A DNA stretch of 9,325 nt from Bryobacterales bacterium (GTDB lineage: Bacteria; Acidobacteriota; Terriglobia; Bryobacterales; Bryobacteraceae): NCBI GenBank assembly GCA_003132865.1, contig PKYZ01000206.1, forward strand, positions 9,454 to 18,778. The letters run 5' to 3'. A program made the translations under genes and the position numbers. This document shows, piece after piece, positions 1 to 7,038 of the stretch (position 1 is the first letter of the stretch; every line of letters begins with the position of its first letter). The notes beneath the pieces are model-generated. The model had not been told where the DNA came from, searched no databases, and saw only the letters and a program-made list of their open reading frames with translations.

Positions 1-284
1 TCGGCCTCCCAGAGGTTCGGGTCGAAGGTCCCCCACTTCGCGCTCGTGACCGCGATCAGGCCGTGGTTGGCGTCGCCGGTTTTGGCCGAGATGTACTGGT
101 GGAACAGGAACAACGGGGCGGAGACTGGCGGATAGCCGGTCCGGCCGCGTCCGGCAACCGAAAAGTACGCGACGTCCGGATTGTCGCGATAGGTGGGGTT
201 GAACACCCGCTGGCATTGCGTGGTCAGGTCGCGCAATCCGTCGAGTGAGATGCCGAGCTTGTTGACGATTTCAGCTCGATCTCC
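1..284 (-). pseudogene. C-terminal part of a triacylglycerol-lipase-like secreted esterase, 5' end lost, 3' end outside window
   Basis: Reading the minus strand from about 284 down to base 1 gives an open frame with lipase-like features. It contains VNKLGISLDGLRDLTTQ (266-216), then CQRVFNPTYRDNPDVAYFSV, a Gly-rich turn, and near the window edge TGDANHGLIAVTSAKWG. In bacterial lipases of the Pseudomonas/Burkholderia LipA type, this C-terminal part has the order LxxLTT..FN, then YxS, then NDGLV.xxSxxxG, with the catalytic Asp in the NDGL motif. Here the matching stretch is GDANHGL, so the Asp is probably the one in GDAN. The nucleophile GxSxG half should lie at higher coordinates but is replaced there by transposase sequence. 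The gene was therefore probably cut by an IS insertion or a later deletion. The family call rests on motif recall and is moderate; the reading frame itself is convincing. Confidence 0.55.
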
Positions 285-1483
285 GTGCCTTGGTTTACGA
301 CGGCACCAACTTCTTCACCTACATCAACACCCGCACCCCTTCCCAACTGCCCCAGCGCGGCCATAACAAACAGAAGCGAGGCGACCTGCGGCAAGTCAAT
401 CTGGGCCTGCTGGTGAGCACCGATTTTCACATCCCACTGTTTCACCGCGTCTATGCCGGCAACCTCCACGACAGCGTCGAGTTCCGTTCCATCACCGAAG
501 ACTTGGCCGCCCACTACCGGCATTTGGTCCAGTCCTGTGATCACATCACGCTGATCTTCGACAAAGGCAACAACAGCGCCGAAGCGTTCCACACCTTGAC
601 CGAGACACCCTTTCACTTCGTCGGTTCGCTGGTCCCCACGCAACATCCGGATCTGCTGGCCGTTCCCCGCCGCCGGTTCCGCGCTCTCACCACGCCACGG
701 TTAGAGTTAGAAGGGGTGGAGGTTTACCGCACCGAGAAAACAGTCTTCGGCCAAACACGCACGGTCCTGATCACGTTCAATCCGAATCTGCTCGACGGGC
801 AACTCCAGGGTCTGACCGCCAGTTTAAACAAGGCGCGGCGCAAATTGCGGGACTTGCAGCAGCAGCTCAGACGCTGGCGACAGGGAAGGGTGAAGGGCAA
901 AGCGCCGGCGCTGGAGTCAGTGAGAAAGCAAGTCCAGGCGATCTGCTCGGGGCAGTTTGTGAAGCTGATTCTCAAGGCCGAGGTAGGCGCTGTCCGCAAA
1001 GGTCTGGAACTCACCTATTCCACCGACCAGGCAGCGCTGGACCGCCTGTGCCGGGTGCAACTCGGCAAAACCATTCTGTTCACCGATAACGCCGACTGGT
1101 TGGATGAAGACATTGTGCTGGCTTATCGCTCGCAATACCACATCGAGAACGCTTTCCGGCAGATGAAAAATCCCCATTTCCTGGGCTGGAGCCCCATGTA
1201 TCACTGGACCGACTCCAAAATCCAGGTGCACGCCTTCTACTGCGTCTTGGCGCTCCTGCTGACTTCCTTGCTACAGCGGGAACTGGCCCGTCAGGGTGAG
1301 GAACTGAGCGTCAACCGCATTCTGGAAGAGTTGGGTGAAATTCAGGAGACCCTCATCGTTTACCCGCGCCGGCAAGGCCAGCGACAGCACACGACAGCCA
1401 CCTGTCTGACCCGCATGAGCCCGCTGCAGAGCCGGTTGTTTTCTCTGCTGGACCTGAAACGTTACGCCTCTCCGTCGCGTTAG
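275..1483 (+). mobile_element. Remnant of an IS1634/IS4-type insertion sequence
   Basis: The span holds the catalytic two thirds of an IS transposase but no left terminal repeat, because lipase-like sequence runs directly into the transposase frame around 250-285. The right end of the element was not found: no copy of a left terminal repeat is available for comparison. A 7-bp inverted pair GCTATCT/AGATAGC (1544-1550 and 1568-1574) lies about 60 bp past the transposase stop but cannot be tied to the element. The remnant is probably immobile. Confidence 0.6.
290..1483 (+). pseudogene. IS1634-like DDE transposase, N-terminally truncated
   Basis: The frame is open from just after a TGA at 263-265. 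The first possible start is TTG at 290, and there is no convincing ribosome binding site. The retained 397 residues begin at the first catalytic Asp, in VYDGTNFFTYI (D4). They continue with the family block PQRGHNKQKR, the second Asp in LIFDKGNNS (D91), and the IS4-superfamily Y..E......K signature in YHIENAFRQMK (E286, K293), followed by a hydrophobic HAFYCVLALLLTSLL segment. IS1634-type transposases usually have well over 100 residues before the first Asp, so the N-terminal DNA-binding part is missing even though all three DDE residues remain. The C terminus looks natural (stop TAG at 1481-1483). The upstream neighbour is a broken lipase-like gene in the opposite orientation. Confidence 0.8.
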
Positions 1484-1982
1484 GTCATACACACCGCTTC
1501 CCCTCAAACATCTCAGCAACCAAAGCTTGCCTCCGAATCGCCCGCTATCTTGTAAACTACCGCTAGGAGATAGCCGAATTGAGAAACTCAACCCGTTGCA
1601 TGTCGCTCTCTGTCGAGCCAGACTCCAAACACGTCGATTAAAGTCGAGCAACGTCTCGCCGGCGTGGATGGATCCGCGGATCTGGAGGTCATCCGGTATG
1701 CGGCCTGACGATGCCGGTTTCTGGCGAAGGGGGTTGGCCCGAGCCTCGGGGCGGTGGGTGCCGCTTCATGGCCATCGTCTCTCAGAATAAGCTTGCACCA
1801 AGAAATCCAGGCCTCGATGGACGAACTGGCCGCCGGGGCCGCGCGAAAGTCGGGGAGAAGGATTACCGTGACCGCTGCTAAGTCCGCCCGTCTGGCCGTC
1901 CGCGAATTCCACGTTTTCAGATCTCGGAACCGCCGGCGGCGTGTGCCGGCGGCAGCCGGACTGAACGGTCCTCGCGGGGGCC
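1484..1982. other. Non-coding or decayed stretch, no recognisable gene
   Basis: About 500 bases between the transposase remnant and the EF-P pseudogene were read on both strands. Short open frames exist, but their translations are Arg/Ala/Pro-rich and match no family I know, as expected from GC-rich shadow frames. Visible structures are a 7-bp inverted pair at 1544-1574, a 12-bp perfect palindrome GATCCGCGGATC at 1671-1682, and a strong GC hairpin at 1930-1952 listed separately. The right end of the IS element should lie here but was not located. Confidence 0.5.
1930..1952 (-). terminator. GC-rich hairpin downstream of the EF-P pseudogene
   Basis: CCGCCGGC (1930-1937) and GCCGGCGG (1945-1952) form a perfect 8-bp all-GC stem with a 7-base loop. 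It begins about 30 bases beyond the EF-P stop codon on the minus strand. No U-tract follows on that strand, so it is not a classical intrinsic terminator; it may be a stabilising 3' hairpin or a chance GC palindrome. Confidence 0.35.
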
Positions 1983-2566
1983 TCACGCATGCTTCGCTTT
2001 GGTGTCGGGCCGCGCGCGATCCATGTACTTAATGGTCTCCAGATCGAGCCGAATCATGTCGCCGGTCTTGATGAATTGCGGCACCCTCACTTCGATGCCG
2101 TTGGCGAGCTTTGCCGGCTTGAACGCGCTGTCCGCCTGTTAGTGCGCGGCGGGAGCGGTGTCCGCGATTTTCGCCTCGATGGCATCCGGAAACATCAGGT
2201 GGGCCGGCCGGCCGCTTACGAATTCGACCGTTAGCCTCATCCCCGGTTCCAGGAAGGCGGCGCGGGCACCGGCCACCGATCTGGCGATTTCGGCCTGCTC
2301 GTAGTTTCCGGGATCCATGAAACAACAGTGATTGCCGTCCATGTACAGGAATTCCAACGCCTGCTTCTCGACTGGCAGATCCTGCAGCCTCAGTTCGGCG
2401 CGGAAGCTATGCTCTCGAAATGTTCCGGTATCGATATTCTGCAAGCGCGCGTGCGTGGCGCCGCCATCTGGCCTTGGCCCGGATGGTATTCCGCGCCGAC
2501 CACGCGATAAGTCTGATTTTCGAAAACAATCGCCATTCCCGCGCGCATTTGAGATGCAGGCACCAT
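1983..2566 (-). pseudogene. efp: Elongation factor P paralogue, broken by a frameshift and a nonsense codon
   Basis: EF-P binds between the ribosomal P and E sites and relieves stalling at polyproline. The start ATG (2566-2564) follows a GGGAGAGGA ribosome binding site. Frame 1 encodes MVPASQMRAGMAIVFENQTY and continues through the loop EYHPGQGQM. At about 2460-2467 one base appears to be missing (ATGGCGGC where ATG-GGC-GGC fits), after which the EF-P frame resumes as ATHARLQNIDTGTF, FLYMDGNHCCFMDPGNYEQ (domain II) and FLEPGMRLTVEFVSGRP. At 2141-2139 a TAA interrupts the frame, yet family sequence continues as FKPAKLANGIEVRVPQFIKTG to a natural TGA at 1985-1983. Correcting the frameshift gives 194 residues, the usual EF-P length; the TAA would remove 51 of them, most of domain III. 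Gln31 sits where the modified Lys34 of E. coli EF-P lies. This is probably a second, decayed paralogue rather than the housekeeping copy. Confidence 0.85.
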
Positions 2567-2755
2567 TGTCAGTTCCTCTCCCGCCCAAGGCGGGCAAATG
2601 GATCGCTCAGTTACAATATGGTCGCCCCGTCAAAACCGATACCGCGATCCGGTTTCATTCTACCTCCGCTTCTGGCGGATTCTCTCAGTTCTTTCGGAAC
2701 CAGCGGCGCCTTCGAACGTATTATTCTTAGGGCCGCTGGCGCGCCCGCCAAATCC
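2567..2755. other. Divergent intergenic region between EF-P pseudogene and ADOP permease
   Basis: The region should hold promoters for both directions. CCCGCC (2580-2585) and GGCGGG (2589-2594) form a perfect 6-bp hairpin with a CAA loop. On the minus strand it directly precedes and partly overlaps the purine-rich EF-P ribosome binding site. A plus-strand TACAAT (2612-2617) resembles a -10 box, but no matching -35 element was found. No gene was recognised. Confidence 0.4.
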
Positions 2756-5164
2756 ATGTGGAACGACATTCGCTACGCTTTCCGAACCCTGCTGCGCGAG
2801 CGGGGATTCGCATCCATGGCCGTGTTGAGCCTGGCCGTGGGTATCGGCGCCAATACGGCCATCTTTTCGGTAGTGAACGGCGTGTTGCTGCGCCCGCTGC
2901 CGTACCGCGATCCGGGGCGGCTGTTTACGATCCGCGAGGCGATCCCCAAGCTCGCGCACCTGTATCCGAGCCTGCCGGTCAACTTCAGCCATTATTACGA
3001 GTGGCGAAAGCGCTGCTCGGCGCTGGAATCGATTGCCATCATGGAAACCTCCGCGCCGAATCTGACGGGCGTGGGCGAGCCTGAATTGCTCAACGGCGCG
3101 CTGGTCTCCGCGAGCGTCTTCCGGGTTCTGGGAGTCAGCCCGCAACTGGGCCGCGGTTTCCTGGACGAGGAAGATCCCGAGGGTCACAATCAAGTGGCGG
3201 TTATTTCCGATGCGCTCTGGAAGCGGCGGTTCAGCGCCGACCCCGCGATTGTCGGCCGGAAGATCACGCTGAATGGACGGCCGCACGTGGTGGTGGGGGT
3301 GTTGCCGCCTGGATTCCAGTTCCCCAACCGCGAGGGTCTGGGCCCCAAAACGGACGTGTTCCAGCCGCTGGGCTACTCAAAGGACGACTTCGAAGAGATC
3401 AACGGCGATTACAATTATGCGGCTATCGCGCGCCTGCGGCCGGGCGTGAGTCCGCAGAAGGCCCTTGCCGAACTGAACGTGATACAGGCTGAGATCTCCA
3501 AGCGGATCCCGGAGAAGATGGACCTGCACGCTGAGATGTCTTCGTTGCAGGAGGACATCGTGGGGCAGTCGCGCCGCGGATTGCTGGTGCTGCTGGGAGC
3601 CGTGGGCGCGGTGCTGCTGATCCTGTGCGTGAACCTCGCGAATCTTTCGCTGGCGCGCACGGCCGGCCGCGCGCGCGAATCGGCCATCCGCACGGCGTTG
3701 GGAGCGGGCCGCGCACAGCTTGTGCGCCAAACGCTGACGGAAAGCCTGGTGCTCGCGCTGGCGGGCGGCATTCTGGGGATCGTGCTGGCGGCGTGCGGCG
3801 GTCGGCTTCTGGTGGGCGCTGCGCCGCTGGATCTGCCCCGCCTGGGCGAGGTCAGCCTGGATGGGCGCGTCCTGGGCTTCGCCTTGCTGATCTCGCTCGT
3901 CACCGGCGTGGCGTTCGGCATCCTGCCCGCGCTGCGTGCCGCTGGGGCGCATCCTCAGGAAGCATTGAAGTCCGGCAGTTACACCACTACCGAGGGCCGG
4001 CGCGGTGTGCGGCTGCGCGGCGTGTTGGTGGCCGTGGAGGCGGCCCTCGGCGCCGTGCTGCTGATTACCGCCGGTCTGCTGATCGGCAGCTTCGTGCGCC
4101 TGACGCATGTGGATAAGGGCTTCGATATCCAGCGTGTGCTGGCTGTCCGCGTGGCGATGCCGTCCACCAAGTACACCGAGAAGGTGCAGCAAGCCGCCTT
4201 TTTCGATCGCCTGCTGGAGAAGACGCGGCCGCTGCCGGGTGTGCTCTCCGCCGGGCTGGTCTCCGCGCTTCCCTTGCAAGGCGAAACCTGGCTCGATTTG
4301 GTCGCGGCTGAAGGCGACCAGCGCCCCCTGTTCGAGCGCCCGATGGTGAACGTGCGATTCGTGAGCCCGGATTACTTCAAGACGTTGCGCATCCCCTTCC
4401 GCGAAGGGCGGCCGTTCGACGATAGCCAGCGCAATCGCAAGGTGGTGATCGTTTCGCAAGGCACCGCCCGGCGCTTGTGGCCGGGCCAGAGCCCGCTCGG
4501 GCGCCGCATGCTGCACAATGAGACTCTGGAGGAGGTGGTTGGGGTGACAGCGGACGTCCGCAGCACCAGCCTCGACAAAGACCCGGTGCTGATCATTTAC
4601 GTTCCGTACTGGCAGCGCCCGCGGCTATCGGCTGCGCTGCTGGTGCGCACGACGATGGACCCGCGTGGCATTGCGGCGGGCGTGCGCGAGGCGATCCACC
4701 AGGTGGACGCAGACGTGCCGGTTCCGAAGATGCAGACGCTGGAAGAAGTGATGGCCAACTCGGTGGCGCAGCGCCGTTTCCAGATGATGCTCGTGATGTT
4801 ATTCGCCGCCGCCGCGTTGGCCCTGGCCGGGTTCGGCATTTACGGCGTGGTTTCGTATTCGGTGGCGCGCCGCCGCACGGAAATGGGCATCCGCCTGGCA
4901 TTAGGCGCGGACACGGGCGGTCTGCAGCGGATGGTGTTGTGGCAAGGGATCCGTCCGGTGGTGGCGGGGCTGGCGGTGGGCATCGCGGGCGCGCTGGCGG
5001 CCGGCCGGATCTTGAGTAGCCTGCTGTTCCAGGTGAGCGCGCGGGACCCGCTGACCATCGGCGGGGTGGCGCTGGTGCCATTGGCGGTATCGGTGGTGGC
5101 GGCGCTGGCGCCGGCCCGCCGGGCGACACGCGTGGATCCGATGAATGCGCTGCGATTTGAGTGA
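2756..5164 (+). CDS. ADOP-family MacB/FtsX-like ABC transporter permease
   Basis: The ATG at 2756 starts MWNDIRYAFRTLLRERGF, the typical ADOP opening. The frame stays open upstream to about 2420, but that part is antisense to the EF-P relic and has no family character. No clear ribosome binding site precedes the ATG. The 802-residue length is normal for the family. Order: TM1 (about 17-45), a MacB-type periplasmic core domain (about 50-265), an FtsX block with TMs near 275-300, 326-350 and 371-392, then a second unit with TM near 421-447, a second periplasmic domain (about 450-670), and a C-terminal FtsX block with TMs near 674-705, 731-755 and 765-790. It ends in the family signature ARRATRVDPMNALRFE. 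These are duplicated permeases encoded without an adjacent ATPase, and none is visible here either. Substrate is unknown; export or lipoprotein/macrolide-type roles are inferred from MacB similarity only. No PadR-type regulator, often seen beside ADOP genes, is present. Confidence 0.95.
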   Translation: MWNDIRYAFRTLLRERGFASMAVLSLAVGIGANTAIFSVVNGVLLRPLPYRDPGRLFTIREAIPKLAHLYPSLPVNFSHYYEWRKRCSALESIAIMETSAPNLTGVGEPELLNGALVSASVFRVLGVSPQLGRGFLDEEDPEGHNQVAVISDALWKRRFSADPAIVGRKITLNGRPHVVVGVLPPGFQFPNREGLGPKTDVFQPLGYSKDDFEEINGDYNYAAIARLRPGVSPQKALAELNVIQAEISKRIPEKMDLHAEMSSLQEDIVGQSRRGLLVLLGAVGAVLLILCVNLANLSLARTAGRARESAIRTALGAGRAQLVRQTLTESLVLALAGGILGIVLAACGGRLLVGAAPLDLPRLGEVSLDGRVLGFALLISLVTGVAFGILPALRAAGAHPQEALKSGSYTTTEGRRGVRLRGVLVAVEAALGAVLLITAGLLIGSFVRLTHVDKGFDIQRVLAVRVAMPSTKYTEKVQQAAFFDRLLEKTRPLPGVLSAGLVSALPLQGETWLDLVAAEGDQRPLFERPMVNVRFVSPDYFKTLRIPFREGRPFDDSQRNRKVVIVSQGTARRLWPGQSPLGRRMLHNETLEEVVGVTADVRSTSLDKDPVLIIYVPYWQRPRLSAALLVRTTMDPRGIAAGVREAIHQVDADVPVPKMQTLEEVMANSVAQRRFQMMLVMLFAAAALALAGFGIYGVVSYSVARRRTEMGIRLALGADTGGLQRMVLWQGIRPVVAGLAVGIAGALAAGRILSSLLFQVSARDPLTIGGVALVPLAVSVVAALAPARRATRVDPMNALRFE

Positions 5165-5179
5165 GACGGAAGAAGAAGT

Positions 5180-5245
5180 CAGGAGACAGGAGTCAGAAGA
5201 CAGAATGGCCGCCGGGGCGATTGCGAGTCTGACTTCTGTCTCCTG
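5180..5245. terminator. Long inverted repeat between convergent genes, probable bidirectional terminator
   Basis: CAGGAGACAGGAGTCAGA (5180-5197) pairs with TCTGACTTCTGTCTCCTG (5228-5245): 17 Watson-Crick pairs and one G-T position, loop about 30 bases. Weaker AAGAAG/CTTCTT pairing extends it outward, to about 5171 and 5258. It lies 16 bases after the ADOP stop, and the extended right arm reaches the dehydrogenase stop codon (5259-5257), so it could end both transcripts. There is no T-tract. The purine-rich, near-repetitive arms also suggest a dispersed intergenic repeat. Confidence 0.6.
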
Positions 5246-5256
5246 TCTTCCGCTTC

Positions 5257-6078
5257 TTAGGCCCTGTCCCGCCCCGTTCCGCGAGCGTATTTGATGGCCA
5301 GCGCGTGATGCAGGGGCCGCGGAAAAGCGCGCATAATGCGGACCAGCAGGCGATAGCGCCAGCCGGGAATTACGAACAACTGGTCGCGGTCGAGGGCGCG
5401 CAGGGAGGCGTCCACCACCTCGTCCGCGGACATCCACATCCAGGCGGGAATCGTTTTGCGGTCGAAATGCATGGTGTCGTGGAACTCGGAGAGCGTGAAG
5501 CCGGGGCACAACGCCTGCACCCGCACCGGCGAGCCGATGCTCTTCAGCTCCATGTAGATGCCCTCGGTGAAACTGCTCATCCAGGTCTTGGTCGCGGAAT
5601 AGCTGACGCTGCCGGGGTTCTGTCCGAAGCCCGAAACCGAGGAGACGTTGATAATGTTACCGCACCCCCTGGCGACCATGCCCTGGAGTGCGGCATGCAT
5701 TAGCCGCATAGGCGCGAGAACGTGCAGCCGGTGCATCTGGTCCTGGCCGTCCAACGGAACCGAAAAGAAGCGCCCGGTGATGCCGAATCCGGCGTTATTA
5801 ACCAGGAATTCAAGATTCGGCGCGGCGGCGATGCGATCTTCGACGGCCTTCAAATCCGCATCGCGGGTGAGATCGGCCGGCAGGATTTCAGCCTGCACGG
5901 AATGGCCGGCTTGGATGGCGCGGGCCTCCTGTTCCAGCCGGTCTCGCCGCCGCGCAACCAGCGCCAGGTCGTAGCCGCGCGCGGCCAGTTGACGGGCGAA
6001 AGTGGCGCCGATACCGCTCGAAGCGCCGGTAATCAGGGCCAAGGGACGCATTTGCTGCATGTAGTCAGGGGTCATCAT
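5257..6078 (-). CDS. Classical short-chain dehydrogenase/reductase, DltE/COG0300-like
   Basis: The 273-residue protein is a Rossmann-fold oxidoreductase using NAD(P)H. Visible motifs are the cofactor-binding TGASSGIG (17-24), an adenine-contacting ADL (68-70), NNAG (94-97), catalytic Ser147 in NVSSVSG, the YxxxK pair Tyr160/Lys164 in YSATK, and the CPG turn (191-193). The basic cluster ARRRDR (42-47) after beta-strand 2 suggests preference for NADP(H). Length and order fit the DltE/YqjQ group of classical SDRs, whose substrates are mostly unassigned. The C-terminal PRPLHHALAIKYARG is basic and may touch the membrane, which is speculative. Start choice is uncertain: ATG at 6078, 6075, 6060 and 6051 are all in frame and none has a clear Shine-Dalgarno; the last places the fold closest to the N terminus. 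The gene is monocistronic here and convergent with the ADOP gene. Confidence 0.92.
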   Translation of the reverse strand: MMTPDYMQQMRPLALITGASSGIGATFARQLAARGYDLALVARRRDRLEQEARAIQAGHSVQAEILPADLTRDADLKAVEDRIAAAPNLEFLVNNAGFGITGRFFSVPLDGQDQMHRLHVLAPMRLMHAALQGMVARGCGNIINVSSVSGFGQNPGSVSYSATKTWMSSFTEGIYMELKSIGSPVRVQALCPGFTLSEFHDTMHFDRKTIPAWMWMSADEVVDASLRALDRDQLFVIPGWRYRLLVRIMRAFPRPLHHALAIKYARGTGRDRA

Positions 6079-6085
6079 AACATTT

Positions 6086-6105
6086 GCGGCCGGCTGCCTG
6101 GCCGC
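6086..6105. other. Short hairpin just upstream of the dehydrogenase start
   Basis: GCGGCC (6086-6091) and GGCCGC (6100-6105) form a perfect 6-bp stem with an 8-base loop, 8 bases upstream of the most distal ATG. In the mRNA it would sit where a ribosome binding site is expected, which may favour one of the internal ATG starts. In DNA this GC-rich it may also be chance. Confidence 0.3.
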
Positions 6106-6119
6106 ATGCGGCGGGTGCG

Positions 6120-6147
6120 GCAGTCAGGTCAAATTGCAGTCAGGTCA
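6120..6147. promoter_or_regulatory. Tandem 12-bp direct repeats, possible operator upstream of the dehydrogenase
   Basis: GCAGTCAGGTCA occurs at 6120-6131 and exactly again at 6136-6147, a period of 16 bp. A related GTAGTCAGGGGTCA lies at 6061-6074 inside the start region of the dehydrogenase. Exact tandem copies 40 to 70 bp upstream of a gene are a common layout for transcription-factor sites; no factor can be named. No convincing -35/-10 pair was found next to them. Confidence 0.4.
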
Positions 6148-6337
6148 GACTAAGGTTATGGCTGAGGGTTGTCAGACAAATCCGCAAAGGTTAACAGCCG
6201 GGGCGCCGAGTTTCAAGCATCTCCTGAATTTACAGTAAGCTACGCACCAATGGCGCGAACCGGCCGGAGTGCGCGCACAATATAGGAAACGATATGTCGA
6301 TTTTGCGTCACAATATAGTCAAGACTGACCGGCGCCT
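6148..6337. other. Intergenic region with a repeated CACAATATAG motif
   Basis: CACAATATAG occurs at 6276-6285 and again at 6309-6318, 33 bp apart, in the AT-richer stretch just before the sialidase-like fragment. The second copy contains TATAGT (6314-6319), which resembles a -10 box, but no matching -35 was found. The remainder shows no gene. Confidence 0.3.
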
Positions 6338-6760
6338 ATGACCGAGACTGTGAAGCCGGCCCACAAACGCGGCGGCAAACGCGAAGGCCCCGCCACCGCC
6401 CGGAACGCATCCGCGCTGTTAGTGAACCCGCTCGACTCCCAGCACATTGTGGGCGTCGAGGGAATCACTTTACCGGGCGGTGTGCCGGTCATTTCCGCGC
6501 GCACCAGCTTCGATGGCGGCACCTGCTGGAAGGAATCCTGGCCGTTGCCCGCGGAAACGGAATGGGCGGGTGTGGTGGGACCGGTGCTGGCGATGGACGC
6601 GCACGGTACCCTGAACCTGGCGGCGCTGGCCCTGGACCCGGACCGCTCCCGCGCTTCGCTGGTGGTCTACCGTTCCGAGGATGGCGGCATTCACTGGACC
6701 CTCCCGGCGGCAGTGCTGCAGGGAGCCGCCGAGTGCTGCTACTCGATAGCGACGGATCTC
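6338..6760 (+). pseudogene. N-terminal fragment of a BNR/Asp-box sialidase-like propeller
   Basis: From the ATG at 6338 the first 130-140 residues look like the start of a BNR-repeat (exo-alpha-sialidase-like) beta-propeller. There is an ARNASALLVNPLDSQHIVGV strand pair and two Asp boxes of the SxDxGxxW type: SFDGGTCW (57-64) and SEDGGIHW (113-120). Full propellers of this kind need about 300-400 residues, so at most two or three blades remain. No signal peptide is visible and the ribosome binding site is poor, so the original start may also be lost; an in-frame TGA lies just upstream (6326-6328). After about residue 135 the frame stays open to 7013-7015 but becomes low-complexity Gly/Ala text, because it then reads an ADOP gene fragment out of frame. 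Confidence 0.6.
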
Positions 6761-6775
6761 AACCCTGGCAGCGCG

Positions 6776-6962
6776 TTCCGGGGCAGCGGGAATGCACTTG
6801 CTTCGGCAGATGTTCTTTTCGGTGGCGTCGGTGCAGGGCGACGACCCGGTGCTGCTGGTGGGCGCGCCGCTGCTGCTGGCCAGTCTGGCACTGCTGGCGT
6901 GCTACGTGCCGGCGCGCAGGTCGACGCGCATCGACCCGGTGGTGGCGCTGCGGCAGGAGTAA
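6776..6962 (+). pseudogene. C-terminal tail of a second ADOP permease
   Basis: In the frame one base downstream of the sialidase-like frame, from about 6776 to a TAA at 6960-6962, the translation is a normal ADOP C terminus. LLRQMFFSV is followed by a GDDP turn, a hydrophobic helix LLVGAPLLLASLALLACYV and the signature PARRSTRIDPVVALRQE. It aligns block by block with the end of the intact ADOP protein in this window (ILSSLLFQV, RDP, helix, PARRATRVDPMNALRFE) but differs in most positions, so it comes from a different ADOP gene. Only about 60 of roughly 800 codons remain, directly after the sialidase-like fragment. A deletion or recombination junction therefore lies around 6730-6800. Confidence 0.85.
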
Positions 6963-6987
6963 GCCATTCCGGCCATTCCGCGGGCGC

Positions 6988-7016
6988 TTGCGCAGGGCCG
7001 CATTCTGTGCCATAAT
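6988..7016 (+). promoter_or_regulatory. Extended -10 promoter of the toxin-antitoxin operon
   Basis: TTGCGC (6988-6993), a 17-bp spacer, and CATAAT (7011-7016; 5 of 6 consensus bases) preceded by TG one base away (7008-7009) give an extended -10 promoter. Transcription would start near 7022-7024. The last -10 base is the first base of the palindromic operator. Confidence 0.6.
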
Positions 7017-7038
7017 CTAGCTAGATTGTCTAGCTAGG
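7016..7038 (+). promoter_or_regulatory. Palindromic operator of the Phd/YefM antitoxin, with an imperfect second copy
   Basis: TCTAGCTAGA (7016-7025) is a perfect 10-bp palindrome. The same core recurs as TCTAGCTAGG at 7029-7038, 13 bp later, running into the Shine-Dalgarno AGGAGG (7036-7041). Phd/YefM antitoxins autorepress by binding paired short palindromes at the transcription start, so this is the expected autoregulatory site; binding would block both the promoter start and the ribosome site. Confidence 0.65.

Noticed and set aside
1544..1574. GCTATCT/AGATAGC inverted pair as the IS right end
   Set aside because: The arms are only 7 bp with a 17-base gap, both lie on the same side of the transposase, and the left IS end is missing, so no match can be made.
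1671..1682. Palindrome GATCCGCGGATC as an operator
   Set aside because: A single 12-bp palindrome without a nearby gene start or promoter can easily occur by chance in this composition.
1588..1990. Overlapping open frames on both strands between the IS remnant and the EF-P pseudogene
   Set aside because: Translations are low-complexity with no motif, and no frame has a convincing ribosome site.
2608..2633. Minus-strand TTGACG/TAACTG as the EF-P promoter
   Set aside because: The spacer is only 14 bp and the -10 is poor.
2420..2755. N-terminal extension of the ADOP frame by 112 codons
   Set aside because: The added residues lack ADOP character, part of the stretch is antisense to the EF-P relic, and the family begins with MWNDIRYA at 2756.
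3377..4516. A long minus-strand open frame (379 codons) inside the ADOP gene
   Set aside because: It is antisense to a clear full-length permease; its translation is rich in Gln/His/Arg and matches no family, typical of a shadow frame in GC-rich DNA.
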